DNA of 64,000 nucleotides from Otis tarda (taxonomy: Eukaryota; Chordata; Aves; Otidiformes; Otididae), in NCBI GenBank assembly GCA_026413225.1, contig CM048557.1, positions 65,028,987-65,092,986 of the forward strand, given 5' to 3'. The notes under the pieces were generated by a model. The model ran no database searches and was not told the origin of the DNA. It worked only from the letters and a program-made list of their open reading frames with translations. A program made the position numbers and the translations under genes. This document shows, in pieces, positions 51,001 to 62,060 of the stretch; the first letter of the stretch is position 1, and the number at the start of each line of letters is the position of its first letter.

Positions 51001-54000
51001 TGCATGTGTATTAGTTTAATGTATTGTTAGGTCCATATATCTTAAACAGTGCTTCTAGTCTGGTATTTTTAAATCAGTGTTGCTAGTTTTACTCCATGCT
51101 ACCTTGTAAAGTGTGTCCTACATTTTATCTCATTTTTTATTCATGGAAAATTCAAAGAAGAACAAAAAACTGCCTCAATTCTTCATTTGTTCTGAATAGC
51201 ATTGTTTAGTCAGCTATAAACCAGATGTTGTAGCTAGAAGCAGAGAGGCGCTAAGCAGGAATGCCAGAGAGAAAATAAAATAGAACTCATTATTTTTAAA
51301 AATGGTAAATGTTCCTGTGCCAAATAGCCACTTTACCCTGCATTGTTCTGCTAACCCTTGTCTTTCTGCACTGTAAAAGGCTATTTACCCTACACAGATA
51401 ATTAGCCCACAAGTGAAAACACTTGCTGCAGTTTTCTCTTTTGTGTGTGTATAGTGTGAGTATTCCAGACTATCTCAGAGAGAGAAAAAGTGTTTTTAAA
51501 TGTGAAAATGTGATTTCAGAACTACAAGAAAGAAGTACTTTGATAAAAGTGTAAAACTCCAAACTACTAATACTTGTATTTGATACTGACAAAATTTAAG
51601 CCAGCAATGTTCTTATGATTGCCTGATTACTACTTTGTATCTTCTTCTTTCAGTTATATTCTCTGTCTGATATTATTTAAAGAAATACTCAAATTTTATC
51701 AACTTCTGGAGCTGAAAAAGGTAGAACCTCCCTTGCAGAATGCATTTCCCTTGAAAACTCCACATATTTGAAGCAGTTGTGTTTTATAATTTCCTTTCTT
51801 TTGCAGCTGTTAACTTAATTTTATTATTATTATTATTATTTTTTTTAGGATATTTGATGAGAGTGAACATCCATCTTTGCTAAATGAGAAACATCAACTG
51901 TATAAACCTTTACATGTTCCAAGCATTCCTCGGAAATTAGTCCAGTCTGTACAGAGCACTAGATTCTCAATGCAACGAACAGAAACAGGTGCAGTGTGTT
52001 TAATGATCTTTCTGTGAGGATTTTGCATGGTTTTTGTGTGAATGAATTGAAACCATGATAACAAATCTACTGAACTGCTCCTACTGTGGTAGTTGAAGCC
52101 AGGCTTTCAATGGAAGCTGGGTACTACCTGTCTTTGTGTTCTGAAAATCTACGTCCAGTTCCTCTCTTATCTGTGCAACGCGTAAAGTAATGTGACAGGT
52201 ATACATGATGCCTAATGTCAGAAAAGTCTGAAACAAACCTTTAGCACTGTTTGCCTAAATACAGTAAATATTAACCATTAGTGGCAGTAAATTGTATGAT
52301 AACTTTCATAGTTTGTGACAATTTTCTTTTAGCTACCTATTAACAGGAAAATTTATAAGCTTTGTTCCCCAGGTCAGTTTAACAATGCCATGCTTTGGAT
52401 ACTAATCCTATTGACAATATTAAGTAATATGTGTTAATTTAGGGAGAGAAGAGAAAGAAAAACCTATGGAACTTTCAGTGGCCACTAGCAGTTCCTCCAG
52501 CCTTGCAGAAAGTTCATCACAGGTATGCAGCTCTCCCGCTGGTAAAAACATGAGATTATATAATCTGTTTTATGCTTTTGATTAAATTTAAAACACTTCA
52601 AATATACCTTGTGCTATCATGTTTTATATAAAACTTGTTAACACTGGAACCAGGACGCTCGTCTTAGTAATCTGCTATTACTTGGTAATCATAATAAAAA
52701 TCTTTCTTTGATGCCATTTCTAATTCAGCTGGAAATACATATATTCTTACGAAGTGCAACTGGTAGCCAAACTGGAGGTGGACCATCTGTCCAAATAATT
52801 TTGTATAATAGTTTTTAAAATTTAGAATAACCTTTGTAGATTCACTTGGTTATATGTAGCAAATTTTTTGAATTCTAAAGGAGGAACATAATCTGCTGTT
52901 ACTGATTAGTCATCAGTCATCTACTGTGTAATGAAAGATTTCATAAGGACTAAATGTGCAGGATGCTGTACAGGACTGCCTACAGTTAACAGCTCAGTTC
53001 TGAAGTTTAACCAGAAATAAAAATCTGGGCTGAGAGGAATAAAACCACGAGCAGCATTGCTTTGTACACTTGAGGAGTCCGCAACTACATTTTCCATCTC
53101 TCACCCTGTAAACAAATAATTCCTATGGCACTTTTTTTGAAAAGGTGAAGTGTATTGCAGCGTAATATTTTAAAAATACAAACAAAATAAAACAATCCAG
53201 AAACAAGGTGAAGGAACAACTTGCAGAGTTATGAAGACCACTAATAAAATCTCCTTAACTGCAAGAAGATTCATAGGACCATTAATAACATTGTTAAAGT
53301 ATAAAAGGAGTACTCAGATAAGGTAAGGCCATATGAGATGAAATAAAGTTTGCAACTGTGTTTGGTGTGCAGAAGTTTGGGGAAGTTTCTATACCAAAAC
53401 TTTTCATTGTAAGTGACATCTCACTGGGTCTATATAAAACCAAATTTTAATGAACAACAAAAACTGTCAAGTAAAAAAGTAACAGAACCAGTTGTGATTT
53501 TCTTCAGAATTTCAAGAGAACTTGAAGGGTGAAGTGAGTGAATCACTAAATGGTTTTGGATGGAACCTGTGGTAGAAGTTGTTGTAACGTAAGACAACAT
53601 GAAGGGCTATGGCTAGACTGAGTGGAACAAGACCAGAAGAAATTTCAAGCAATTCTGATTTGTGAGTGGCTGAGGGAGTTTAATATGGTGAGGATGATGG
53701 AGGAGCTGTTGCCAGGGTAATCCAGAGGCGAAAATGGGAATCTGGGACCTAGAATTGCACTTAGAGAGTAGTGGGAAGCAGGAAGTCAAGGTTAAGGGAA
53801 CTTTAAGAAAGATTCTTACTGATGGCAACAAGGAAAAAAAGATAGAATCTGAGGAAAAGGGAAAAAGATTGGAGGAAAGGAGATTTCTGTGCTTTGGAAA
53901 ATGAGTGCTGTAAACCAAGGAGTTGAGTGGCAGGCAGATTCTGCATAACCAGCCCTTTTGTCCCCCACCTCAAATTGAATTAAATTTTATGTATTTTGCA

Positions 54001-57000
54001 AATTAAAACCAAACCAGAACCAGCAGCTCCCTGTGAAATAATGTGTTATCTGATGCTGAGGCATAGGTTTCTAGTGCCACTCTGCCCTTAAGACACAAAT
54101 ACATGCTACACATAAGAGTTAGGGCTTCTCATCTGATGAAAATCTGCGAGGTGGGAGTACTTCCATGTTTTCCGCAGTTTTTAAATCCACCCAGGAGACA
54201 TATTCACTGATGTGCATACTCACTTTGGCCTTTGGAGGTGGAGACAGGCCTGGCTCCAACCCTTTCTGTATTGTCAAGCAGGAGCAACCTGATAGAAAAC
54301 GTGGATGAAGTTTGTAAATTATGTAATGTTATCTGTGCAACAGAAAAATTAATTCTTCACCTCTAGTTATGAGTGCCATGAATGAGACTTTATAAAAAGA
54401 ATTATATAAATTGTTTTGGGTATCATGCTGTTAAAATGTAGGTGAAACAAAGATAGGCAGAAAAGCTTTTATGTTGCCTGACCCCTAAAGAGAGGTTAAA
54501 AGAAGAGATTTCCACAGTCTAAGGAGAAATCAGAGTGTTATTGTTGAAGCAACAACTTCATATGCTGCCTCATTTGAAATTTTGCTGTGTTTTAGATGGT
54601 TATTGACACTGCAGTGACTGATAACCCACAAATTGCCCAAGTTCCAACAACAACAAGCTTACAAAACCAAATGCAATTCAGGTAACTTTTCTTTAGTAAA
54701 GTAGTTTTCATTCTTGAGATTAAGCTTTATGGAAATAATCTATATTCAGACAAACATTAATTTTTATCTTTTAGACTGCTAATTCCTCCAAAGCAGATGA
54801 CTTCTAATCAACAGTTTGAGAGTGAAAATACAGTAATAGGTAAAGCACCACTGTTATTTTTTTTGATAGGATGTGCAGTTACTGTGTGCTGGATCACATA
54901 ATTATAAAAGAGAAAATTTTAGGAGCCAAATTTTCATTCTGATATTAAGTAGGCTACCATTTATATTCCTTCTCCTTGATTATTTAGTTCAAAATTCAAC
55001 TATAGCAGTCAGGGAGAGTTCTAATTTCAGTAGAGAGTGCCCTGCTTGGTAATGTGTGATTCCTTCTGCATTGACCATTGCTAATGAAAGGAACCTTCCA
55101 GCATCTCCTGTAAATCCATGCTCTAGTCTCAAATTACTTGGGTAAAATGAAATCCAGTCTGAAAATCTTCCCAGAAGGTATGGAAAATGCAAAGAGATAT
55201 AATAAACTCAGAAATTTAGGAATCTTGAAGCATCAGATTATTAAAAATGAAAATCAACTTGAGAAATACATACAGAATGCTTACAGAAACAAAAAATGGT
55301 AGTTACAAATACACTTATAGTTTTTGAAATCACAAGGCACAGAGCTTCTATTTAAATATTTTTTTTCTAATTATACTGCCAGTTTAGACACATGTCAAAA
55401 TTATAGTCTATTTTTTAAAAAAATAGGATCTTAATTATGTGTCCTGGAACACAGGATCTTAATCCACGGTGCCTGAAGCGTTGCACGGCCTGAAGCTTAG
55501 AGCAGAAAGTCTGATAACATTCTTCTCATTGTCATCCTGGCTTTTGCTCAATTCTTTAGGATACACTTCATCAGTGTCATATGAATGTGCTTTTTATATT
55601 GTTTCCACCTGGTTTCTGTTGACTGCTATTAGCACTCTCAGAGGGCAATAGCTGGATTAGACAAACATAGCACTCTCAGAGAACAATAGCTGGGTTGGAA
55701 GAACACGTATGAATCAGCCTAAGCATTGCTTTAACGCTAGCAAGTAAGTGGTAGAACGAGAGGTGATTATTCTGGATATAGCCACAAAGTGGATTATTAT
55801 GAAAACTACAGTCAGAACACGTTCTTACCGATAGCTATGCCAAGTTAGTAAACCTTTTTCAAGGATTATTTCCTGCAATGTAGTTTTTATTTATCCGTTT
55901 TAAATGCTGTTATAATACAAGCAGTGCTGTCTTTTTTGTATAGCAAACCAAGAGGCCAAATTTGGTGATAAAGAAGTAGAAGATGAACCAAATGATTCTT
56001 CGTTTATACCTCAAGTAAAGCATTTCTTTTGTCATAAATAATTATTTTATTTAGAATGTCTTGAAATGTTTGAATCTGTTGGCAAGAGGTAAGTCTCAGA
56101 AATTGGGAAAGTGACTCCTTATAAGGCACCCAACAGGTGAGAAGCCAGTCAGTGCCTTCTGAAGACTAATGAAGTGACCATTGCTCTTGATCACGTCAGT
56201 GTTCTGTGGGTTTTTATGCTACCTTAACAATAGGCTATTTAGGATGACTATCCTGTGCACATCATAGTTTTTCTATAAACTGGTGCATCTAATTTTCATC
56301 AGTGTGAGCTGATCAAACATTAAAAAAAAAAAGTTTGCATTTGAAACTCATTGCTCCCACAAAACTATAGCTACTGGGTCTGTATGATTCCGTTGGCACT
56401 GCTTTTTCTAGCTATGCCTGAATGTGAGATCAAGCACACCGTGCTGTAATATTCAAGCCAGTTGTGTGTACAGCTTGCATATATATGTGATATCAAGATG
56501 TGGTTTAACACTGGCAAGCAGCTAAGCACCGCACAGCTGCTTGCTCACTCCCCCCACAGTGGCATGGGGAAGAGAATAAGAATGGCAAAAGTGCAAAAAG
56601 TTCTGGGTTTAGATAAAGACAATTGAATAGGTACAGCAAAAGCTGTGCACACTAGCAAAGCGAAATAAGGAATTAATTCATAATGTCTCATCTACAGGCA
56701 GTTGTTTAGCCATTTCCGTCACATGTAACTGTTACTTGGGAAGACAGATGCTGTACCTCCAGACATCCCCACCTTGCTTCCTCTTCCTCACAGCTTTTAT
56801 TGCTGAGCACTTCATATGGTCTGGAGTACCTCTTTGGTCAGTTGGGGTTAGCTGTCCCAGCTGTGTCCCTAGCTTCTTCTGCACCCCCAGCCTACTCACT
56901 GGTGGGGCGGCATGGAAAGGAGAAAAGACCTTGACATTGTGTAAGCACTGTTCAGCAGTAACTAAAACATTCCTGCATTATCAATGCTGTTTCATCACAA

Positions 57001-60000
57001 ATCCAAAATATAGCACCATACAAGCTATGAACTCTCAACCAAAAACAATGCACAAGGTCAAGTCTGAGATACCCCTCATCTTCTAGTTGGCTTACTACAG
57101 GATAGTGCCTGCAGGTAGCTGGTGGAAAAGGCTGTCTTTAAACAAAATTGAGTCTGGTGGAAATTACTGCACAGAATCCAAGTGTACATTCCCATTTAAC
57201 ATTTTCTGAGGAAGAGGAATTACGTCAGTCAACTGAAATATATTTTGGTGGTGATGTTCTTCTGTTTCACTAGGGAGTATCAAGAGGATTCCAGTGTAAG
57301 TTTATGTATTATGCTAAGAAATACTTTATAGTGAAATAGTTCTTTCATTCAAAATAAGTGTTTTCAGTCAGTTCATGAGTTTCTTTATTGTTTGATACAC
57401 AAGAAGTGCATTTTAAATTAGATAAATTACAGTTACAGTTTTAAGTATGGTGAATGTGTTGCTGTGAGCATTTTATTAAAAACTTTTTATTTTTTGTGAA
57501 AATAAAAATAACTAACCCTAAAACATGTAATGAATATATTTATAAGTAAATGGAGTAATGAAATTTTTGGAAATTTTGTATGCTATAAATATTATTTTAT
57601 ATTTATTTTTAATAGGACACAAACACATGTTTTAAGTCAAGTGAAGATAATTGTGACACAGCAGAAGAAAGTGCGGAACATTTTCTAAGAGCAGCTGAAA
57701 CACCTGAGTTTATAGGAACGCCTGACTCAAAGGGAAAGAAACCCCAGTTCTCTAAAACACCTCCATTTGACTTGTATGATTTCAGATTTTACTTTGATTT
57801 TGAGCAAAGCTGTGTTGATATTTATTGTATAAGCATTTCCACTGTTTTCGAAAGATACTATAGAAAGACTTCTCTAGAAAGCTTTTCTGAAAGTATTAAC
57901 CTTTTTTTTTTCTGAGTTATGCTAGGTAATTTATTAGATTTTCCTCTTACAGTATCATTTCCATGTGAAGCTGTTTTGAAAGAGAGGGAGTCTGCTTAGG
58001 AATATGAGACACAGGTTCTTTGTAGCTCCTTTGCTAAAATGGTTGTCTTTTCCTGCAGTAATATTTGTTACACCAATTTCTATATTTAAAGAGGGTTTTT
58101 TTTTGGTAAAAGGGTAGAGAATTGGTAAGAACAGCGCCTCACTTTGCTTTAAAGAGCTGTGTTGCCTGTTCTTTGTTGATGGAATCTATGGGAATCTAAG
58201 AAAGTGACAAAACAGAAGTAGAACAAAAAGCCATTTACACTACTTAAAAAAACCCTACTAACGTAGTTTCTTCCTTTCTGACTTTACAGCATTCAGAGTT
58301 TAGGTTGTGAAGAAGGAACATCAAAATCTCCTGCTTTCTTTTCTCTCATGAACTTCTCCCAGAAGTCATCTGGCTTTAATTTATTTGAGTCTTCTGTGTT
58401 TGGGGCAGAAAATTCATCTGATGAGGTAAAAATGAGTACTTGAGAATATTAGCTGTCCACAAAGCAAGATCTGCTAAGAAAACAGCATTGACAGTGCATG
58501 AGGTTTTTCAGACTGGTTATCTTGTAGAAAATAATTTTTTTACTAGCTTGCTTAATTTTACATTTGATATCCTTTGAAAATGCTTATTGCCTGTCCTGAT
58601 CATCCCCCTGTGATGACTTCTGATCAAGTATGAATCTTTCCCATATGGATAAGATTGGATCTTGTGCAAATATACAGGTGACTAGATTCACAAAAAGGCT
58701 TCTGGTTCAGTGTTGCAACGCAAAACTTTAGGTACCCTAGCAGAACTCACAACTCACACGCCTATCTTGTGTAGTTTTGTCTTGCTGAAGTAGGCAATCA
58801 GGTACTTAAATTTTTTTTTTCCCTGTCAATTTTTCACAAAATGCAGAACACTGAGAAAAGGAAGAAAGGAATATCTGTTAGGAATATTGAAGGCAAATAC
58901 GGATTAGCTATACTTAAATGGAGGAGGCAGGCAACCAATTGGAACAGGGAATGGAATTCAGGTGTTTCTTTTCCTTTGCAGGTTCCCTAACTACAGTGCT
59001 CTAGAGTGATTTTTACTCTCCCGGGCTAATAGATAATTGGGTATTCGGGAGAGATGTGTGTCAGTGCATAGTGCAGTGGTTAGGTATCACTTGCTGGCAG
59101 TGTAGATTCATGCGAATAAGGTATTTGAACCCAGGTATCTCCTATTTCAGTTGGTGCAGTCAGTATTGAGGTTATTAGATAAAAGGGGAGGAGGGAAAAC
59201 ACAATTTTATTTTGTGTTTGGCAAGATATGTGTTGTTGATATCTTCTAGCATAAGCTGTGTGTAGGGGAGAATATGCTGGTGAGTAGTTTGTGAATTGTT
59301 TAGGAATGAGGTAGGTGTTAAGTCACTTAGTGCTGTCAGAACCCACATTATTTTGTGCCTGCTCAGTGGCAGAAACCAGGAATTTACCAGCCTGTAGCAG
59401 TCATGTGGGATTCTCTGAAGTTAGATGTGAGTTTTGAAGGACTTAAGTGTCTATTATAAATCTAGCATAAGGACTCTTCTCAAGAGTGATGAGTGGTTTT
59501 CTGCTACTCTATCTGGCAAAATCAGGTCCTACTCAGTAGGCAGTGATTATGTTGTTGGTTAGAGGTTTTCTAAAGTGTCACAGAATGAAATAATTTTGAA
59601 TCTTTTCAGTAAAAAAAAAAAAAACAGCAGTAAAACAGATCAGATTTTGGTCTGTTTTCAATCTGATGTTTTTTTTTTCCAGAAGAATAGAGGGAGTGTG
59701 TTTGCAGATGTAAGCCAATATAATGAAATCTATCTCATCGGAGTATACCTTGCAGCTTTGGGGACTGATACATACATTTGAATGCAGATTTTGGGAATGC
59801 TGCTAACATTCACTGGGACAGTGTCTGTCTCACCAAAAGCAAATGAGCTTATTACATATCAGCATTAGAACTTATCTTTTGTCTTTCTTGTTTGTTAACT
59901 AAAATGGCTGTTTACATTTCAGACAGAGGAAGGTTATTCTGTGGGAAACATGAACCCTCTGTCCCCGCAGAAGGATATCGGTAAGTCTGAAGCTCAGATG

Positions 60001-61432
60001 TACCTGTGTGTACCAGCTGTCTTCTGCCTGTGCTTATGGGACTGACAAGCTCATGATCCCGTTTAACAACGCACTTTTGGTTGTCTCAAAGGATGTTCAG
60101 TTGTGATAATTGTAGTCCAGTGGTTTATTGTGGTCATTTGTGTATTGACTAGCTTAAGTCTTTCCCTGCATGTTTGACTTCAAATGTCTGAGAAGTCATG
60201 AAAAAAGAGATGTGAGAAAAAAATAGGGATTGTGTTAGGTAGGTTTGAAGCAAACTGAGAGGAGCTGCAAGGGAGAAGAAAAATTTAAATGTCAAAGCTT
60301 TTTCACTGATAACAGTTCTTTTAATGTAAAAAGCTATAGTACTTGGTAAGTACTTTTAAACTTGAGGCTTAAGTACTTTTTAACTTAACGCTACTAACTT
60401 GGTAGGTCTGGTGGACTTTTTCCTCCCTCAGCTGAAATGAAAGTGAAGTTTGCATTTGGTTAAAGAAGTCTCAATAGTAAATTGACTTCTGTCAGTTTAA
60501 ACTGTTGGAAGTACACAATGCAAAAACAGCACAAGTGAGAGAGAGGAGACTCAGACTTAATAAACAGTATCTTCTACTCATACTAAGTGAGCCACACGCA
60601 TTTATGCATTCTTTGTGAAATCCTGGCTTTACTGAAATTAAAAGTCAATTTTTTGTGATATCAGTAGGCTCGAAACTTGCTCTTGATCAAACACTTCTCT
60701 GGAGGGAACTGTAAACTACTCTTTTTGTTTTTGAGGCACTGCAAGTGCAAAGCTACTTTTTGAAATGGGTGAATATAAGGTGGTATGCATATAGAGCAGT
60801 TGTAGAGAAAAGTGTGTGAATTTTGTGTTACTAAATATAAAACTGAGGTGTTTTTCTGTCTGTAGCTTTGTTTCTACAAGTATTTCAGTGCTTGATCATA
60901 TTGTTCTTCAGAGAAGAAAGAATCTGCAAAAATACATGGATTTACGAAGACCTTTGTTGCTTAGTATTTGAAATATTTCACCCAGTATATAATGCAGAAG
61001 TGTTTTGTTGTTCTAAATCATTCAAGTATTTCACTCTTCATGCTATGTAGATTCTAATAATGCCCTCCTTGAAGTATCATTTCTAGTGCAGAAATAAACA
61101 CACAATGGTAGGCTGATACTCAGCAGGATGTTGGGAGTACAATATTATTAAAGAAACATATTATGCTGAATGCAGTATTCTTCCGTGAAGATTTAATCTA
61201 ATAATAAATATAATATATATTCCATATAGGAAGCTTGTTTGGGAAATCGGACAGTGAGGAGGCATTTGCCTTTCCCTTCCCCTCGGAATCGACTTCTCAT
61301 GCGTTTGGAGATGGAAAAGATGACTTTAGTTTTCCATTTGCATTTGGACAGGATCAGAGATCATCAGAGTCTCCTTCTGTGAAAGGTTTTCATTCTTCTT
61401 TACAAAATACAAAGCCATTTACATTCTTTTGA
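29970..61432 (+). CDS. SIX6OS1: SIX6OS1 (C14orf39), synaptonemal complex central element protein
   Basis: SIX6OS1 is a meiosis-specific protein of the synaptonemal complex central element. It binds SYCE1 and is needed for synapsis of homologous chromosomes (family knowledge). I joined 17 coding exons by homology and splice sites: 29970-30018, 30343-30399, 32969-33095, 38203-38292, 42757-42944, 43415-43457, 43869-43989, 45157-45251, 51849-51988, 52443-52522, 54596-54681, 54775-54839, 55944-56014, 57616-57773, 58290-58425, 59923-59980, 61230-61432. They total 1767 nt and encode 588 aa without an internal stop, one residue longer than the human protein as I recall it. Residues 1-260 are charged and coiled-coil-like ([20 protein letters not shown]). 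Residues 260-450 are Ser/Thr-rich and likely disordered. The tail is Phe-rich and acidic and ends PFTFF. It diverges fast, so identity rests mainly on exon order, the N-terminal third and the tail. Confidence 0.93.
30343..30399 (+). CDS. SIX6OS1: SIX6OS1 coding exon 2 (57 nt)
   Basis: A very short exon encoding [18 protein letters not shown] plus split codons at both ends. The acceptor is TTCTTCTTAG and the donor a perfect GTGAGT. Without it the protein would lack 19 residues present at the same place in human (FQYEQ...IN); with it the two align without gaps. The intron that follows (30400-32968) holds no recognisable feature. Confidence 0.9.
32969..33095 (+). CDS. SIX6OS1: SIX6OS1 coding exon 3
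   Basis: It encodes residues 36-78 ([20 protein letters not shown] ...), a charged helical segment. The acceptor is TTTTTAATTTCAG and the donor GTAAGT. The next intron (33096-38202, 5.1 kb) is AT-rich with no recognised element. Confidence 0.92.
38203..38292 (+). CDS. SIX6OS1: SIX6OS1 coding exon 4
   Basis: It encodes [20 protein letters not shown] and following residues to about 108. The WKPT motif matches human exactly. The acceptor is TTTCTCCGCAG and the donor GTAACT. The intron after it (38293-42756, 4.5 kb) is AT-rich and featureless to my eye. Confidence 0.93.
42757..42944 (+). CDS. SIX6OS1: SIX6OS1 coding exon 5
   Basis: It encodes residues 108-171, the best conserved block ([20 protein letters not shown], then [17 protein letters not shown]). 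It is strongly coiled-coil-like. The acceptor is TTTTTGTAG and the donor GTACTA. Confidence 0.95.
43415..43457 (+). CDS. SIX6OS1: SIX6OS1 coding exon 6 (43 nt)
   Basis: It encodes [14 protein letters not shown] plus two bases, matching human VPAPFPSLTKWTLN. The acceptor is TTATTTCTGCAG. The donor is GTATCCTT, the U12-type consensus rather than the usual major-class site. Confidence 0.9.
43458..43868 (+). other. SIX6OS1: Predicted U12-type (minor spliceosome) intron of SIX6OS1
   Basis: The 411-nt intron begins GTATCCTT (43458-43465), identical to the U12-type donor consensus. It carries TTCCATAAC at 43853-43861, one mismatch from the branch consensus TTCCTTAAC, with the branch A eight bases before the acceptor G. 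There is no polypyrimidine tract at the acceptor (CATGAAAG). Homology fixes both ends independently, since the join gives [13 protein letters not shown] against human WTLNIVNLRCETQ. Confidence 0.8.
43869..43989 (+). CDS. SIX6OS1: SIX6OS1 coding exon 7
   Basis: It encodes [13 protein letters not shown] through [10 protein letters not shown] (residues 185-225), a heptad-like helix. Phase 0 at its 3' end with donor GTAACT. The 1.2-kb intron after it holds no recognised element. Confidence 0.92.
45157..45251 (+). CDS. SIX6OS1: SIX6OS1 coding exon 8
   Basis: It encodes [20 protein letters not shown] to KEFKE (residues 226-257), rich in Glu and Lys. The acceptor is ATCTTTTCAG and the donor GTACAT. 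The next intron (45252-51848) contains the large antisense CR1 insertion. Confidence 0.9.
46434..48304 (-). mobile_element. CR1 LINE, 5'-truncated, with long ORF2 (copy 3)
   Basis: This is the last about 1.87 kb of a CR1 element, antisense in a SIX6OS1 intron. Its 3' end carries three octamer units of the ATTCTATG/ATTCCATG type (46461-46434). Since a complete bird CR1 is about 4.5 kb, the endonuclease part and ORF1 are missing. Target-site duplications are not evident, as is normal for CR1. The open frame and the lower decay suggest it is younger than the other three copies. Confidence 0.96.
46532..48304 (-). pseudogene. CR1 ORF2 C-terminal part, reverse transcriptase (590 codons open)
   Basis: ORF2 of CR1 makes the endonuclease/reverse transcriptase that copies the element's RNA into the genome. 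Here only the reverse transcriptase and C-terminal region remain. Visible blocks are [33 protein letters not shown], the first catalytic motif [24 protein letters not shown], and the second catalytic motif reading FANDTKL (47335-47315) instead of FADDTKL. The frame is open to the natural stop after LSNLI at 46532. Loss of the first Asp of the active-site pair, plus the missing 5' half, means it cannot be active. The ATG at 48304 is probably not a true start; the frame was cut by the truncation. Confidence 0.93.
51822..51847 (+). repeat. ATT microsatellite at the exon 9 acceptor
   Basis: A TTATTATTATTATT run merges with a T stretch directly ahead of the AG at 51847-51848, so part of the acceptor's pyrimidine tract is a microsatellite. 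Confidence 0.85.
51849..51988 (+). CDS. SIX6OS1: SIX6OS1 coding exon 9
   Basis: It encodes [20 protein letters not shown] and onward to QRTET (residues 257-304). The IF and KLV positions match human (RIFGKDEH..., QKLVRP). The donor is GTGCAG. Confidence 0.9.
52443..52522 (+). CDS. SIX6OS1: SIX6OS1 coding exon 10
   Basis: It encodes [20 protein letters not shown] and onward to SSSQ (residues 304-330), a poorly conserved Ser-rich segment. Support comes from AG/GT sites (donor GTATGC) and phase fit on both sides. The next intron (52523-54595) includes a purine-rich patch around 53.75-53.9 kb but no recognised element. Confidence 0.78.
54596..54681 (+). CDS. SIX6OS1: SIX6OS1 coding exon 11
   Basis: It encodes [20 protein letters not shown] to QNQMQF (residues 331-359). 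It aligns with human SAVDNHSKCSHITTITSSQKFMQV. The donor is GTAACT, followed by a 93-nt intron. Confidence 0.86.
54775..54839 (+). CDS. SIX6OS1: SIX6OS1 coding exon 12
   Basis: It encodes [20 protein letters not shown] and one more residue, against human RLLTPQKQSNSNQ. The donor is GTAAAG. The following intron (54840-55943) contains a 38-bp tandem duplication. Confidence 0.88.
55631..55706. repeat. Tandem duplication, 2 x 38 bp
   Basis: Units at 55631-55668 and 55669-55706 both begin AGCACTCTCAGAG and share CAATAGCTGG, differing at a few sites. It is intronic. Confidence 0.85.
55944..56014 (+). CDS. SIX6OS1: SIX6OS1 coding exon 13
   Basis: It encodes [20 protein letters not shown] to IPQ (residues 381-404), acidic. 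The acceptor is TTTTTTGTATAG and the donor GTAAAG, phase 0. The next intron (56015-57615) holds nothing I recognise. Confidence 0.82.
57616..57773 (+). CDS. SIX6OS1: SIX6OS1 coding exon 14
   Basis: It encodes residues 405-457, with EESAEHF, PEFIGTP and SKTPPF matching human EERAENF, PIFLGTP and PKSPPF. The donor GTATGA is phase 2. Confidence 0.9.
58290..58425 (+). CDS. SIX6OS1: SIX6OS1 coding exon 15
   Basis: It encodes residues 457-502 including [10 protein letters not shown] and [19 protein letters not shown], matching human PGLNLFDSSVFDTEISSDQ. The donor is GTAAAA. The intron after it (58426-59922) has no recognised element. Confidence 0.93.
59923..59980 (+). CDS. SIX6OS1: SIX6OS1 coding exon 16
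   Basis: It encodes [19 protein letters not shown] plus one base, against human NLNPLSSQQEIG. The donor is GTAAGT. The intron after it (59981-61229) is unremarkable. Confidence 0.93.
61230..61432 (+). CDS. SIX6OS1: SIX6OS1 coding exon 17 (last), Phe-rich tail
   Basis: It encodes the tail from [20 protein letters not shown] to the end QNTKPFTFF, with TGA at 61430-61432. It aligns almost without gaps to the human C-terminus (GNLFGKSEGEDGFTFSFPSD ... FTFF). The tail is rich in Phe, Ser, Asp and Glu. Confidence 0.96.
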
Positions 61433-61935
61433 ATACCTTTGACTTCCTTTTAAATTCTTTTCCTACTTAGCCTTGACAAATGTTTTCAGTTTCTTAAGTT
61501 AAAGTACAAAGCATTTAATCTTCTCCTTTCATTTCATATAAGAATACATTATTGCAATTGCTGCAAGAGCCTGTGTATGTTCATCAAGCATGCATACTTT
61601 GAGATGCAGCTGTTGTTTTTCTTATTTATTATCTAAATATGTTGTTTTCATAAAATGTTATGATACACTTTTGGTAAATTGACACTTACAAGCAGTAGAA
61701 ATATCATTTTACAGTTGTCTGTTGAGTTAATTCAGTGTCTATGAGAGAGCATCTTAACTTCTAGATGAGTACCTTCAGCCTCTGCTATAAACTAAATAAC
61801 TTGTATAGAAACTGTTAGTAATTGTTTATTGTAGCAGTAAAAGCTGAGTTTGAGTTAAAGACAATGTTCTTAAATTAGCTGTTATACACAGAATATTTAT
61901 AAAATTTTGAAATAAACATTTTTTGTTAATTTTAT
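61433..61935 (+). other. SIX6OS1: Probable SIX6OS1 3' UTR
   Basis: AT-rich sequence from the stop codon to just past the AATAAA at 61911-61916. The end is inferred from that hexamer. Confidence 0.65.
61911..61916 (+). terminator. SIX6OS1: Candidate SIX6OS1 polyadenylation signal
   Basis: AATAAA about 480 bases after the stop, followed by a T-rich stretch (TTTTTTGTT) that suits a downstream element. A further AATAAA lies at 62502-62507. Confidence 0.6.
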
Positions 61936-62060
61936 GTAAAGTTTTGTAGGTATTTCTTAATATCTGATGCCAAATAATATTGCAATTATAATATTTAATA
62001 TTTCGACGTATGTTTTTCTAACTTGAAACACTGAAAGCAAATTTCTTCCTCTTTAACTAG

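Noticed and set aside
53613..53918. 101-codon minus-strand frame in a SIX6OS1 intron
   Set aside because: It arises from a purine-rich (on plus) patch; no domain and no supporting exon signals.
57273..57294. Possible 22-nt mini-exon (GVSRGFQ) between SIX6OS1 exons 13 and 14, with donor GTAAGT
   Set aside because: Joining it to exon 14 creates an immediate TGA, while joining exon 13 directly to exon 14 keeps the frame and matches human.
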